Shown here piece by piece: positions 45,225 to 53,597 of a stretch of 64,000 nt of DNA (the stretch's first letter is position 1; each line of letters begins with the position of its first letter). The notes under the pieces are model-generated. The model was not told the origin of the DNA. It searched no databases and worked only from the letters and a program-made list of their open reading frames with translations. The translations under genes and the position numbers were made by a program. The stretch is from Glycomyces albidus (GTDB taxonomy: Bacteria > Actinomycetota > Actinomycetes > Mycobacteriales > Micromonosporaceae), in assembly GCF_009451885.1 (NCBI RefSeq), contig NZ_WIAO01000017.1, positions 54,517 to 118,516 of the forward strand, given 5' to 3'.

Positions 45225-46124
45225 ATGGGTGTGGCAGCAGTGGGTGCGGGTTCGAGCGACCGCAGTGAATTGGACCTCGTCATCGTCACCGGCATCTCGG
45301 GCGGCGGGCGGTCGACGGTGGCGCGCGCTCTGGAGAACGTCGGCTACTACGTCATCGACAACCTGCCCGAGTCGCTCGTCGGCCAGGCCGCGGAGCTGGC
45401 CGCCGCCGGCGGCGAGGAGGTCCGCCGGACCGCGATGGTTCTCGACGTGCGCTCGCGCGCGTTCATGACCGACCTCGTGGGCGTCATCGAGGACCTCCGC
45501 AAGGGCGGCTTCAAGCCGCACCTGGTGTTCGTCGACGCCGACGACGACGTGATCATCCGCCGCTTCGAGAAGGTCCGCCGCGCCCACCCGCTCCAGGGGG
45601 ACGGCACGCTCGCGGACGGGATCGCCGCCGAGCGCATCCTGCTCGAGCCGGCGCGCGGTTCGGCCGACACGCTGTTCGACACGACGCACCTGAACGAGAA
45701 CCAGCTCCGCGCCCGGGTCGAGGAGGCGTTCCTGGCGCCGTCCTCGCCGCGGCTCCAGTTCACCTGCATGTCGTTCGGGTTCAAGTACGGCATCCCGCGC
45801 GATGCCGACTTCGTCGCTGACGTACGATTCCTTCCCAACCCGTACTGGGTTCCGGCCCTGCGCGAGTACACCGGCACCGACCGGGACGTCTCGGACTACG
45901 TCCTCGGGCAGGACGGCGCCGAGGAGTTCGTCGAGAGCTACGTGGCGCTGCTGCTGGGCACGACCCAGGGCTTCGAGCGGGAAGGCAAGCGCTACATGAC
46001 GATCGCCATCGGCTGCACCGGCGGCAAGCACCGCAGCGTCGCCATCTCCGAGGAGCTCGCGAAGCGCCTGAACGCGGCCGGGTTCCCCGCGAACACCCAC
46101 CACCGGGACCGCGGCAACGAGTAG
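45225..46124 (+). CDS. rapZ: RapZ-family nucleotide-binding protein (RNase adapter / YvcJ-like)
   Basis: P-loop protein of 299 aa. Walker A reads GISGGGRS at 23-30 with Arg in place of Lys, as is frequent in actinobacteria. Further blocks: ALENVGYYVIDNLPESL, VDADDDVIIRRFEKVRRAHPL, the C-terminal domain with FGFKYGIPRDADFVADVRFLPNPYW, and the nucleotide/metabolite site GCTGGKHRSVAISEELA. In E. coli RapZ steers GlmZ decay; in Gram-positives YvcJ acts with nucleotide signals. GATACT lies exactly at -12 to -7 of the ATG, so the mRNA is probably leaderless. Confidence 0.93.
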   Translation: MGVAAVGAGSSDRSELDLVIVTGISGGGRSTVARALENVGYYVIDNLPESLVGQAAELAAAGGEEVRRTAMVLDVRSRAFMTDLVGVIEDLRKGGFKPHLVFVDADDDVIIRRFEKVRRAHPLQGDGTLADGIAAERILLEPARGSADTLFDTTHLNENQLRARVEEAFLAPSSPRLQFTCMSFGFKYGIPRDADFVADVRFLPNPYWVPALREYTGTDRDVSDYVLGQDGAEEFVESYVALLLGTTQGFEREGKRYMTIAIGCTGGKHRSVAISEELAKRLNAAGFPANTHHRDRGNE

Positions 46125-46166
46125 CTCGCTCCCTCCACCGACACCCCCGATCCGAGGTAACCGCTG

Positions 46167-47084
46167 ATGCAGAAAGTGGTCGCGTTCGGCGGCGGGCGGG
46201 GCCTGTCGGCCTCGCTGCGCGCGCTCTCGACGCTCGAGGTCGACCTGACGGCCGTCGTCACCGTCGCCGACGACGGCGGCTCGTCCGGGGACATCCGCGC
46301 CACGCGCCCGGTCCTGCCGCCGGGCGACCTGCGCAAGGCCCTCGTCGCGACGGCCGACCCGTCCCGCTCCGAGGCCGCCGAGCTGTTCTCGCACCGCTTC
46401 GGCGGGGACGACTTCCTCGCCGGCCACCCGGTCGGCAACATCGTCCTGCTCTCGCTGCTGGAGCGCCACGAGAACCCGGTCGAGGCCGTCGCCGCGGCCG
46501 GCCGCATCGTCGGCTCCCGCGCCCGCGTCCTGCCCATGTCGTGCACGCCGCTCGTCATCGAAGCGGACCTCGCCGAAGGCTCGGGGACCCGCACGATCAC
46601 CGGCCAGCACGACGTCGCCGTGGCCGACGGCCAGGTCAGGGATGTGCGGCTGCTGCCGGCCGACGCCCCGGCCTGCCCCGAGACCCTCGAAGCGGTCGCC
46701 GAGGCCGACTGGCACGTCTTCGGTCCCGGCTCCTGGTACACCTCGGTCATCCCGCACCTGCTGCTGCCCTCGCTCCGCGAGGCCATCGGCGCGTCCAAGG
46801 CCCGCCGGATCGTGGTGCTCAACCTCTCCGAAGAGAAGGAGACCGACGGTCTGACCCTCGCCGGTCACCTCGACACGCTGCGCCGATACGCCGAAGGTGT
46901 TCGGTTTCACTACGTCGTTTCAGGCGATGCCCGAACCCTTGCAGATCCCCACTCGTTGAACAGTGCGGCACAATCGTTGGAGGCCCGGTTGGTCGCGGCG
47001 GACCTCGCCGCCGACGGCGTCACGCACGACGTCGCGTCCCTGGCCGCCGTATTGGGAAAGCTGCTGGTCGAAGATGGTGGTTAA
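46167..47084 (+). CDS. yvcK: YvcK/CofD-like gluconeogenesis factor
   Basis: A UDP-sugar-binding regulator of 305 aa, needed in other bacteria for growth on gluconeogenic carbon and for cell-wall homeostasis. Seen: VVAFGGGRGLSASLRAL, VTVADDGGSSGDIRA, PPGDLRKALVA, HPVGNIVLLSLL and FGPGSWYTSVIPHLL. The ATG follows CGAGGTAACC. It lies 42 bp after rapZ and 3 bp before whiA, in the usual order. Its place beside glycolytic genes fits its role. Confidence 0.93.
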   Translation: MQKVVAFGGGRGLSASLRALSTLEVDLTAVVTVADDGGSSGDIRATRPVLPPGDLRKALVATADPSRSEAAELFSHRFGGDDFLAGHPVGNIVLLSLLERHENPVEAVAAAGRIVGSRARVLPMSCTPLVIEADLAEGSGTRTITGQHDVAVADGQVRDVRLLPADAPACPETLEAVAEADWHVFGPGSWYTSVIPHLLLPSLREAIGASKARRIVVLNLSEEKETDGLTLAGHLDTLRRYAEGVRFHYVVSGDARTLADPHSLNSAAQSLEARLVAADLAADGVTHDVASLAAVLGKLLVEDGG

Positions 47085-47087
47085 CGA

Positions 47088-48074
47088 ATGGCGATGACCT
47101 CTGAGGTCAAGGACGAGCTCAGCCGGATCGAGGTCACGAAGTCCTGCTGCCAGCGCGCCGAGCTCGGCGCGCTCTTCCGGTTCGCCGGCGGCCTCCACCT
47201 GGTCGGCCAGGGCAACGTGGTCGTCGAAGCCGAGGTCGACGCCGGGAACGTCGCCCGCCGCGCCAAGCGCATGATCAACGACCTCTACCACTACGAGTCC
47301 GAGATCCACGTCCTCGTGGCCGCCGGGCTGCGCCGCAACAACCACTACCTGCTGCGCGTCATGGCCGACGGCCAGGCGTTCTCGAAGCAGATCGGCCTCA
47401 CCGACCAGCGCGGCTACCCCGTCCGGGGCCTGCCGAACCACGTCGTCGGCGCCTACCCGTGCTGCGCCGAGGCCGCCTGGCGCGGGGCGTTCCTCGCCCG
47501 CGGCTCGCTCACCGAGCCCGGCCGCTCGTCCGCCCTCGAGGTCACCTGCCCGGGCCCCGAGTCCGCGCTCGCCCTCGTCGGCGCCGCCCGCCGCCTCGGC
47601 ATCGCCGCGAAGTCCCGCGACGTCCGCGGCGTCGACCGCGTCGTCATCCGCGACGGCGACGCCATCGGCGAGCTGCTCACCCGCCTCGGCGCCCACTCCT
47701 CCGTGCTCACCTGGGAGGAGCGCCGCGTCCGCCGCGAGGTGCGCGCCACCGCGAACCGCCTCGCGAACTTCGACGACGCGAACCTGCGCCGCTCGGCGCG
47801 CGCCGCCGTCGCCGCGGCCGCGAAGGTCACCCGCGCCCTCGAAGTCCTCGCCGACGACGTCCCCGAGCACCTCGCCTCCGCCGGGCGCCTGCGCCTGGAG
47901 CACCGCCAGGCGTCGCTCGAGGAACTCGGCGCGCTCGCCGATCCGCCGCTTACCAAGGACGCGATCGCGGGTCGCATCCGGCGCCTCATCAACATGGCGA
48001 CGAAACGCGCCCAGGAGACCGGTGTCCCCGGGCCCGACGATGTGGTCGCCGAAGAAGATGCGCTGGTCGCATAG
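47088..48074 (+). CDS. whiA: Sporulation regulator WhiA
   Basis: A DNA-binding protein with a degenerate LAGLIDADG homing-endonuclease fold plus a C-terminal helix-turn-helix, 328 aa. Seen: [51 protein letters not shown], the [12 protein letters not shown] region and, near the end, [30 protein letters not shown]. WhiA in Streptomyces works with WhiB to switch on sporulation septation; its presence does not by itself prove that this organism sporulates. The ATG is 3 bp after yvcK, so they are co-transcribed. Confidence 0.96.
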   Translation: MAMTSEVKDELSRIEVTKSCCQRAELGALFRFAGGLHLVGQGNVVVEAEVDAGNVARRAKRMINDLYHYESEIHVLVAAGLRRNNHYLLRVMADGQAFSKQIGLTDQRGYPVRGLPNHVVGAYPCCAEAAWRGAFLARGSLTEPGRSSALEVTCPGPESALALVGAARRLGIAAKSRDVRGVDRVVIRDGDAIGELLTRLGAHSSVLTWEERRVRREVRATANRLANFDDANLRRSARAAVAAAAKVTRALEVLADDVPEHLASAGRLRLEHRQASLEELGALADPPLTKDAIAGRIRRLINMATKRAQETGVPGPDDVVAEEDALVA

Positions 48075-48129
48075 GGCGTCTTCGCCCCGATTCGCCACGC
48101 CGCCCTTCCTCGCCGGCCCGCGCACCAAG

Positions 48130-48175
48130 GGTTAGGCTTAACCGCGATGTCACACCCGCGTCCCGGGTGTGACAT
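48130..48175 (+). promoter_or_regulatory. Two adjacent palindromes between whiA and gap
   Basis: GGTTA-GGCT-TAACC (48130-48143) and, 3 bp on, ATGTCACACCCG-CGTCC-CGGGTGTGACAT (12-bp perfect arms, 48147-48175). The second could end whiA transcription or be an operator for the gap-pgk-tpiA operon; the first looks like an operator. The rest of this 281-bp gap has a further small dyad GAGACC-GCCTCC-GGTCTC at 48298-48315 and the gap ribosome-binding site. Confidence 0.5.
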
Positions 48176-48340
48176 GATCGGGGGAACCCGCCGCGGAAGG
48201 TCCGAGAACCGGAGCGGTTAGGGTCATGGAGTGCTCGGCGACGAGGCCGAACAGCGATCTGTTCCACCGTCGCTCTTCGGCTGAACGGATCGCGTGCGAG
48301 ACCGCCTCCGGTCTCATTCAGATATCCGATCCTGTTCTAG

Positions 48341-49351
<1,011 letters not shown>

Positions 49352-49358
49352 CGCAGCG

Positions 49359-50555
49359 ATGAAGACGCTCGACGAACTCCTGCAGGAGGGCGTCAACGGT
49401 CGGCGCGTACTCGTACGCGCCGACCTCAACGTGCCTCTGGACGGGAAGACCATCACCGACGACGGCCGCATCCGCGCCGTCGCCCCCACGATCAAGGCGC
49501 TCGCCGAGGCCGGCGCCCGCGTCGTGGTCTGCTCGCACCTGGGCCGCCCGAAGGGCGCGCCCGACCCCGCCTTCTCGCTGGCCCCGGTGGCCAAGCGCCT
49601 CGGCGAGGTCCTGGGGCGCGAGGTCGCCTTCGCGACCGACACCGTCGGCTCCGACGCCGAGGCCAAGGCCGTCGCCCAGGGCGACGGCGACGTCCTCCTG
49701 CTGGAGAACCTGCGCTTCAACAAGGGCGAGACCAGCAAGGACGACACCGAGCGGGCCGAGTTCGCCGGCCAGCTCTCCGCGTTCGGCGACCTGTACGTGG
49801 ACGACGCCTTCGGCGCGGTCCACCGCAAGCACGCCTCCGTGTACGACGTCGCGAAGCTGCTGCCGCACTACGCCGGCTGGCTCATCGCCAAAGAGGTCGA
49901 GGTCCTCTCGAAGCTCACCGGCAAGCCGGAGCAGCCGTACGTCGTCATCCTGGGCGGCGCGAAGGTCTCCGACAAGCTCGCGGTCATCGACAACCTGCTC
50001 GACAAGGTCGACACGCTCATCGTCGGCGGCGGCATGATGTTCACGTTCCTCGCGGCCCAGGGCTTCGAGGTCGGTTCGTCGCTGCTCGAGAAGGACCAGA
50101 TCGAGACCTGCAAGACCTACCTCGAGCGTGCCGCCGAACTCGGCGTCGAACTGCTGCTGCCGGTGGACACGACCACGGCCGCCGAGTTCGCCGCCGACGC
50201 CGAGCCGCTCACGGTGGCCGTCGACGCGATCCCGGCCGAGCGCATGGGCCTGGACATCGGCCCCGAGTCCGCGAAGCTCTTCGCCGACCGGATCGCCGGT
50301 GCCAAGACCGTGTTCTGGAACGGCCCGATGGGCGTCTTCGAGTTCCCCGACTACGCCGCGGGCACCAGGACGGTGGCCCAGGCGCTCGTGGACTCCGAGG
50401 CGTTCAGCGTGGTCGGCGGCGGCGACTCCGCCGCGGCGGTCCGCACCCTCGGCCTGCCCGAGGACGGCTTCGGCCACATCTCGACCGGCGGCGGCGCGAG
50501 CCTCGAATACCTCGAGGGCAAGACGCTCCCCGGCCTGGACGCACTGGAGAAGTGA
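49359..50555 (+). CDS. pgk: Phosphoglycerate kinase
   Basis: Makes ATP and 3-phosphoglycerate from 1,3-bisphosphoglycerate. The 398-aa protein has [51 protein letters not shown], the hinge [35 protein letters not shown] and the C-terminal GGGDSAAAV plus [13 protein letters not shown]. All substrate Arg and ATP-site residues look intact. tpiA begins 2 bp after its stop. Confidence 0.97.
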   Translation: MKTLDELLQEGVNGRRVLVRADLNVPLDGKTITDDGRIRAVAPTIKALAEAGARVVVCSHLGRPKGAPDPAFSLAPVAKRLGEVLGREVAFATDTVGSDAEAKAVAQGDGDVLLLENLRFNKGETSKDDTERAEFAGQLSAFGDLYVDDAFGAVHRKHASVYDVAKLLPHYAGWLIAKEVEVLSKLTGKPEQPYVVILGGAKVSDKLAVIDNLLDKVDTLIVGGGMMFTFLAAQGFEVGSSLLEKDQIETCKTYLERAAELGVELLLPVDTTTAAEFAADAEPLTVAVDAIPAERMGLDIGPESAKLFADRIAGAKTVFWNGPMGVFEFPDYAAGTRTVAQALVDSEAFSVVGGGDSAAAVRTLGLPEDGFGHISTGGGASLEYLEGKTLPGLDALEK

Positions 50556-50557
50556 AC

Positions 50558-51343
50558 ATGACTGAGACCCGCAAGCCGCTCATCGCCGGCAACTGGAAGA
50601 TGAACCTCAACCACCTCGAAGCGATCGCGCTGGTGCAGAAGCTGGCCTTCAGCCTCACCCGCGAGCAGCTCGAAGCGGTCGAGACCGTCGTCCTCCCGCC
50701 GTTCGTCGACATCCGCAGCGTGCAGACGCTGGTCGACGGCGACAAGCTGACCATCGGCTTCGGCGCCCAGGACCTGTCGGCGCACCCGTCGGGCGCGTAC
50801 ACCGGCGAGATCGCCGGCTCGATGCTCGCGAAGCTGGGCTGCTCGTACGTGGCCGTGGGCCACTCCGAGCGCCGCCAGTACCACGAGGAGTCCGACGAGC
50901 TGGTGGCCGCCAAGGTCCGCCAGGCGCTCAACAACGGCATCAGCCCGATCCTCTGCGTCGGCGAGGCCCTGGACGTCCGCGAGGCGGGGAACCACATCCC
51001 GCACTCGGTCAGCCAGCTCATCGCCGCCGTCGACGGGCTCACCGAGGAAGAGCTCGCCAAGGTCGTCGTCGCCTACGAGCCGGTCTGGGCCATCGGGACG
51101 GGCCGCACGGCCACCCCCGAGGACGCCCAGGAGGTCATCGGCGCGCTCCGCTCGGCCCTGGCCGAGAAGTTCGGCGCCGTGTCCGAGCGGGTCCGCATCC
51201 TCTACGGCGGCTCCGTGAAGTCCTCCAACGTCGCCCAGATCATGGGCAAGCCCGACATCGACGGCGCGCTCGTCGGCGGTGCTTCGCTGGACGCCGAGGA
51301 GTTCGCCAAGATCGTGCGCTTCCCGGAGCACGCCAGTGCGTAG
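50558..51343 (+). CDS. tpiA: Triosephosphate isomerase
   Basis: Interconverts dihydroxyacetone phosphate and glyceraldehyde 3-phosphate. The 261-aa TIM barrel shows [14 protein letters not shown] with the Lys, [15 protein letters not shown] with the His, [11 protein letters not shown] with Glu174, and [11 protein letters not shown]. The ATG at 50558 is chosen over a GTG at 50552 because GGAGAAG then has proper spacing. The last six codons (PEHASA) and the stop are copied twice downstream. Confidence 0.97.
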   Translation: MTETRKPLIAGNWKMNLNHLEAIALVQKLAFSLTREQLEAVETVVLPPFVDIRSVQTLVDGDKLTIGFGAQDLSAHPSGAYTGEIAGSMLAKLGCSYVAVGHSERRQYHEESDELVAAKVRQALNNGISPILCVGEALDVREAGNHIPHSVSQLIAAVDGLTEEELAKVVVAYEPVWAIGTGRTATPEDAQEVIGALRSALAEKFGAVSERVRILYGGSVKSSNVAQIMGKPDIDGALVGGASLDAEEFAKIVRFPEHASA

Positions 51344-51425
51344 GGAACATGGGCTCAGCCCGGAGCACGCGAGTGCGTAGGGAACGTGTGCTCGGTCCCG
51401 AGCACGCGGGAGCGTAGCGAGTATC
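51324..51425 (+). repeat. Tandem repeat of the tpiA tail, about three 37-bp units
   Basis: Units start at 51324 (inside tpiA), 51361 and 51398. Each spells Pro-Glu-His-Ala-(Ser/Gly)-Ala-TAG; unit 2 differs from unit 1 by a synonymous GCC to GCG. Stops fall at 51343, 51380 and 51417, exactly 37 bp apart and thus in different frames. Hairpins: GCAC-GCCA-GTGC and GCAC-GCGA-GTGC across the tail, and GTGCTCG-GTCC-CGAGCAC at the unit 2/3 junction. The third unit decays after about 28 bp. Confidence 0.88.
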
Positions 51426-51426
51426 C

Positions 51427-51457
51427 GCCCGCAGCGCACGAGCTGAGCGCTGCGGGC
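51427..51457 (+). terminator. Hairpin after the tpiA tail repeats
   Basis: GCCCGCAGCGC (51427-51437) pairs with GCGCTGCGGGC (51447-51457), 11 perfect pairs around a 9-nt loop. Confidence 0.7.
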
Positions 51458-51467
51458 CGCAGACAGG

Positions 51468-51498
51468 GCCGCCGTACAACGACGTACGGCGGCTCCTT
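51468..51498 (+). terminator. Second hairpin after tpiA
   Basis: GCCGCCGTAC (51468-51477) pairs with GTACGGCGGC (51484-51493) around AACGAC, followed by TCCTTG. With the previous hairpin it forms a double terminator. Confidence 0.75.
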
Positions 51499-51565
51499 GC
51501 GTGTCCGGAGCTGCATCTCTGCCGACCCGCCATGACACCTGTCCTGACAGGCATATTGGTCCGAG

Positions 51566-51649
51566 TGTCATTTGCACACGACAAGCTGCCAGCGTCGGGT
51601 GTCATCTACACATGACAAACCCAGAGGCGAGTGTCATCTACACATGACA
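51566..51649 (+). promoter_or_regulatory. Three-copy palindromic operator array before secG
   Basis: TGTCAT-CTACAC-ATGACA occurs perfectly at 51600-51617 and 51632-51649, and as TGTCAT-TTGCAC-ACGACA (one mismatch) at 51566-51583. Spacing is 34 and 32 bp, close to three helical turns, so the sites face one side of the DNA. The last overlaps the expected -35 of a promoter with TAGACT at 51656-51661 as its -10 (start near 51668). Related half-sites occur at 51531-51551. The regulator is unknown. This and the tail repeats and hairpins account for the whole 374-bp gap. Confidence 0.7.
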
Positions 51650-51717
51650 AACCGCTAGACTCGTTCGTGGCCCACGCCCCATATGGGCCAGATTGCTGAG
51701 AGGACACCTGATCACTG

Positions 51718-51966
51718 ATGATGACGGTTCTGAGTTGGGCCCTGCTGGTCATCCTGCTGCTCTCCAGCGCGATCCTGATCCTCATGGTGCTGCTGCACAA
51801 AGGTAAGGGCGGCGGTCTGTCGAGCATGTTCGGCGGCGGCATGTCCTCGGTTGCGTCGGGTTCGACGGTCGCGGAGAAGAACCTCACCAGGATCACGATC
51901 GCGGTGGGCATCATCTGGTTCGCCTGCATCATCGCCTTCGGCCTGATCATGCGAGCCATGGTCTAG
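51718..51966 (+). CDS. secG: Preprotein translocase subunit SecG
   Basis: Small partner of SecYE in the Sec channel, 82 aa. Two membrane helices (about 4-22 and 55-77) flank a Gly/Ser-rich loop with the family motif LLHKGKGGGLSSMFGGG, then SVASGSTVAEKNLTR. The ATG at 51718 (an ATG-ATG pair) follows GAGAGGA. Its place after tpiA is conserved in actinobacteria, but here an operator array and double terminator separate it from tpiA. Confidence 0.93.
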   Translation: MMTVLSWALLVILLLSSAILILMVLLHKGKGGGLSSMFGGGMSSVASGSTVAEKNLTRITIAVGIIWFACIIAFGLIMRAMV

Positions 51967-51984
51967 CCGCCCAGAGACTTCACC

Positions 51985-52018
51985 GGAGGCCCCGGCCGCG
52001 CGAGCGGCCGGGGCCTCC
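51985..52018. terminator. Bidirectional terminator after secG
   Basis: A 15-bp perfect stem (51985-51999 with 52004-52018) around GCGA between the converging secG and hspR-like genes. Confidence 0.85.
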
Positions 52019-52032
52019 GTCGTCCGACGCCC

Positions 52033-52362
52033 TCAGGAGTCCTCGTAGCGCTCCAGGCGCGTGCGAGCCTCGCCGAGTTCGGAGCGCAGGCGCTGGTTCT
52101 CGACCTCCATCTCCAGAACGAGCTTGATTCCGGCCAGGTTGAGCCCCGCCGCGAGCAGTTCGCCGATCCGCTGGATGCGGCCGAGGTCGTCGTCGCTGTA
52201 CCGCCGGGTGCCGCCCGAGGTCCGGCTGGGCTCGATGAGGCCCCTGGCCTCGTAGACGCGCAGTGTCTGGGGCGCGAGATTCATCAGCTCGGCGGCCACC
52301 GAGATGCCGTATACGGCCTGATCGGACGCATGCCGGTTGAGGTGCTGCAACTCCGGCTCCAC
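52033..52362 (-). CDS. MerR-family repressor, HspR-like
   Basis: A 109-aa winged-helix regulator: VYGISVAAELMNLAPQTLRVYEARGL, then SRTSGGTRRYSDDDLGRIQRI, then LNLAGIKLVLEMEVENQ and a short coiled coil. These blocks match HspR, the heat-shock repressor of actinobacteria, better than effector-binding MerR proteins, and there is no ligand domain. It is divergent from an hsp20 gene, a natural target. The GTG at 52362 follows GGAGGG; a TTG 15 bp upstream lacks such a site. The gene is not in a dnaK operon, so it is likely a dedicated paralogue. Confidence 0.85.
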   Translation of the reverse strand: MEPELQHLNRHASDQAVYGISVAAELMNLAPQTLRVYEARGLIEPSRTSGGTRRYSDDDLGRIQRIGELLAAGLNLAGIKLVLEMEVENQRLRSELGEARTRLERYEDS

Positions 52363-52418
52363 GGTTCCCTCCAGCAACGAAGACTACTGACGGAACCAGT
52401 TTATCTCTCCCCGTCGGC

Positions 52419-52447
52419 TTGACGAAATCTGCATCGCGCGCTATAAA
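52419..52447 (+). promoter_or_regulatory. hsp20 promoter
   Basis: TTGACG (52419-52424), a 17-bp spacer and TATAAA (52442-52447): the strongest sigma-70-like match seen in the window. The AT-rich imperfect dyad around ATAAATTTTAT just after the -10 may be part of the operator. The HAIR consensus CTTGAGT-N7-ACTCAAG is not present in this gap. Confidence 0.7.
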
Positions 52448-52493
52448 TTTTATGTCGATAAGTTCTTAGGTCTCGCACAGGAGGTGACCTTCG

Positions 52494-52910
52494 ATGCTGA
52501 TGCGCACGGACCCGTTCCGAGAGCTCGACCGTATCGCTCAGCAGTTCTTGTCCCGTACCGATTCGCAGCTCACCATGCCGATGGACGCGTGGAAAGAGGG
52601 CCACGCCTTCATCGTCGAGCTGGATCTGCCCGGCGTCCGGGAGAGCGACATCGACCTCGAGGTCGAACGGAACGTCCTCACCGTCCGCGCCGCTCGCCGC
52701 GCCACCGAGGACAGCGACCGCGAGGTGATCCACTCCGAGCGGCCCACCGGCGAGTTCATGCGGCAGATCTTCCTCAGCGACGCCCTCGACACCGAGAACG
52801 TCGGGGCGACCTTCCGGGACGGCGTGCTCACGCTTCGGATCCCGATGGCGGAGCAGGCCAAGCCGCGCAAGGTGCTCATCGGTGCGGGCAAGCCGGAGAT
52901 CGAGCAGTAG
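52494..52910 (+). CDS. Small heat-shock protein (Hsp20/alpha-crystallin)
   Basis: ATP-independent holdase chaperone of 138 aa. The alpha-crystallin domain covers about 28-122: MPMDAWKEGHAFIVELDLPGV, DIDLEVERNVLTVRAARR, GEFMRQIFLSDALDTENVGATFRDGVLTLRIPMAE (quoted in parts). A short N-terminal arm precedes it, and the C-terminal KVLIGAG takes the place of the IXI-type anchor. ATG at 52494 follows AGGAGGTGA. It is divergent from, and probably repressed by, the hspR-like gene. Its tail with the stop codon is repeated downstream. Confidence 0.93.
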   Translation: MLMRTDPFRELDRIAQQFLSRTDSQLTMPMDAWKEGHAFIVELDLPGVRESDIDLEVERNVLTVRAARRATEDSDREVIHSERPTGEFMRQIFLSDALDTENVGATFRDGVLTLRIPMAEQAKPRKVLIGAGKPEIEQ

Positions 52911-52966
52911 CCGCACCGACTCGGAGATCGAGCAGTAGCCGCCCCACCGCGGCACTCGGAGATCGG
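52894..52966 (+). repeat. Tandem repeat of the hsp20 tail
   Basis: CGGAGATCGAGCAGTAG (Glu-Ile-Glu-Gln-stop region) at 52894-52910 recurs without change at 52922-52938, and its first part, CGGAGATCG, again at 52957-52965. Unit lengths are 28 and 35 bp. The stops are 28 bp apart, so frame is not kept. The third partial copy forms the 5' arm of the terminator. Confidence 0.85.
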
Positions 52967-53004
52967 CGGTGCCCGGCACTCCTCGGTACCGGGCACCCGA
53001 TCTC
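52959..53004 (+). terminator. Terminator after hsp20, built partly from a tail copy
   Basis: GAGATCG (52959-52965) pairs with CGATCTC (52998-53004) and GGTGCCCGG (52968-52976) with CCGGGCACC (52989-52997), 16 pairs with a GC bulge on the 5' side and a 12-nt loop. Confidence 0.8.
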
Positions 53005-53022
53005 GGACCCTATTGGAGCCAT

Positions 53023-53262
53023 ATGAGCGGAGCATGTTTCAGCCGCCCTGACGGCGGCATCGAGTACGAACTGCGCTGCGACGGATGCGGAGTGCTATTC
53101 CAGTGCGGCGACGACTCGTATTTCAGCTGGCCGGTGCTGTGCGCGGCCGCCGAGGCGGAGGGCTGGGGTGTCGCCCCCGACCTCGACGGCGAGCACGAAT
53201 GCGGCGAGTGTGCCGCGACCGGACGGAGCCGGCGCGGTCTGCGCCGACTCGTCCCAGCCTGA
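53023..53262 (+). CDS. Small zinc-ribbon-like protein
   Basis: No named family recognised. A 79-aa protein with two Cys pairs, CDGC (about 18-21) and CGEC (about 62-65, preceded by His-Glu), the spacing of a zinc ribbon, plus LFQCGDDSYFSWPVLCAAAEAEGW between them and a basic tail (RSRRGLRRL). The ATG at 53023 follows TTGGAG. It lies between hsp20 and rbpA, both tied to stress or transcription, but no function can be assigned. A strong T-tailed terminator follows, which supports it being expressed. Confidence 0.65.
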   Translation: MSGACFSRPDGGIEYELRCDGCGVLFQCGDDSYFSWPVLCAAAEAEGWGVAPDLDGEHECGECAATGRSRRGLRRLVPA

Positions 53263-53272
53263 CCCGGCCGCA

Positions 53273-53324
53273 GCCGGCCCCCGCCCGGTATCCGGGGTCT
53301 TCCCGGGCGGAGGCCGGCGCTTTT
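53273..53324 (+). terminator. Intrinsic terminator after the zinc-ribbon gene
   Basis: GCCGGCC-C-CCGCCCGG (53273-53288) pairs with CCGGGCGG-A-GGCCGGC (53303-53318) and is followed by GCTTTT. Confidence 0.85.
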
Positions 53325-53347
53325 CCCGCGAACGCCTTGGGATGCAA

Positions 53348-53400
53348 GGGTTGCCAAGAGCCGGACGTTCGGGCGTCCGGCTCTCCGCGATTGCGCAACC
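53348..53400 (+). promoter_or_regulatory. Two-stem structured element upstream of the rbpA promoter
   Basis: AGAGCCGGACG (53357-53367) pairs with CGTCCGGCTCT (53374-53384) around TTCGGG; an outer stem joins GGGTTGC (53348-53354) to GCAACCC (53394-53400). It ends 15 bp before the -35 of rbpA. It has no T-tract. It may be a second terminator or a protein-binding or small-RNA element. Confidence 0.45.
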
Positions 53401-53415
53401 CCCATTCGTGACATC

Positions 53416-53444
53416 TTGCCAGGGTGTGCGTTACGTCATAGAAT
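53416..53444 (+). promoter_or_regulatory. rbpA promoter
   Basis: TTGCCA (53416-53421), a 17-bp spacer and TAGAAT (53439-53444). The transcript would start near 53451, leaving a leader of about 147 nt before the ATG. A sigma-R type GGAAT/GTT promoter, as known for Streptomyces rbpA, was not found. Confidence 0.65.
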
Positions 53445-53597
53445 TGCTCAGTGCGGTGCCCCAGCCGCTCCGGTCGGTGACTCCCGGCCACGCCCTCGGG
53501 GAGTCTCGGCAATCCTCCCGCTGACGCTCCGGAACCGTGGTCGCGCCCCGGCCGACATCCACAGAAGATCCCCCGTCTGTGAGGAGCGATCACACAT

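Noticed and set aside
45291..45314. RapZ Walker A with Arg in place of Lys as a sign of decay
   Set aside because: The rest of the protein is intact, and this substitution is frequent in actinobacterial RapZ proteins.
43095..46910. A minus-strand open frame of 1271 codons opposite uvrC, rapZ and yvcK
   Set aside because: It is the antisense of three well-supported genes, is rich in Arg, Gly, Val, Leu and Asp, and shows no motif. Long antisense frames are expected at this GC content.
51566..51649. CRISPR-like repeats before secG
   Set aside because: Only three copies, palindromic, with spacers of about 14-16 bp, and no cas genes; operators fit better.
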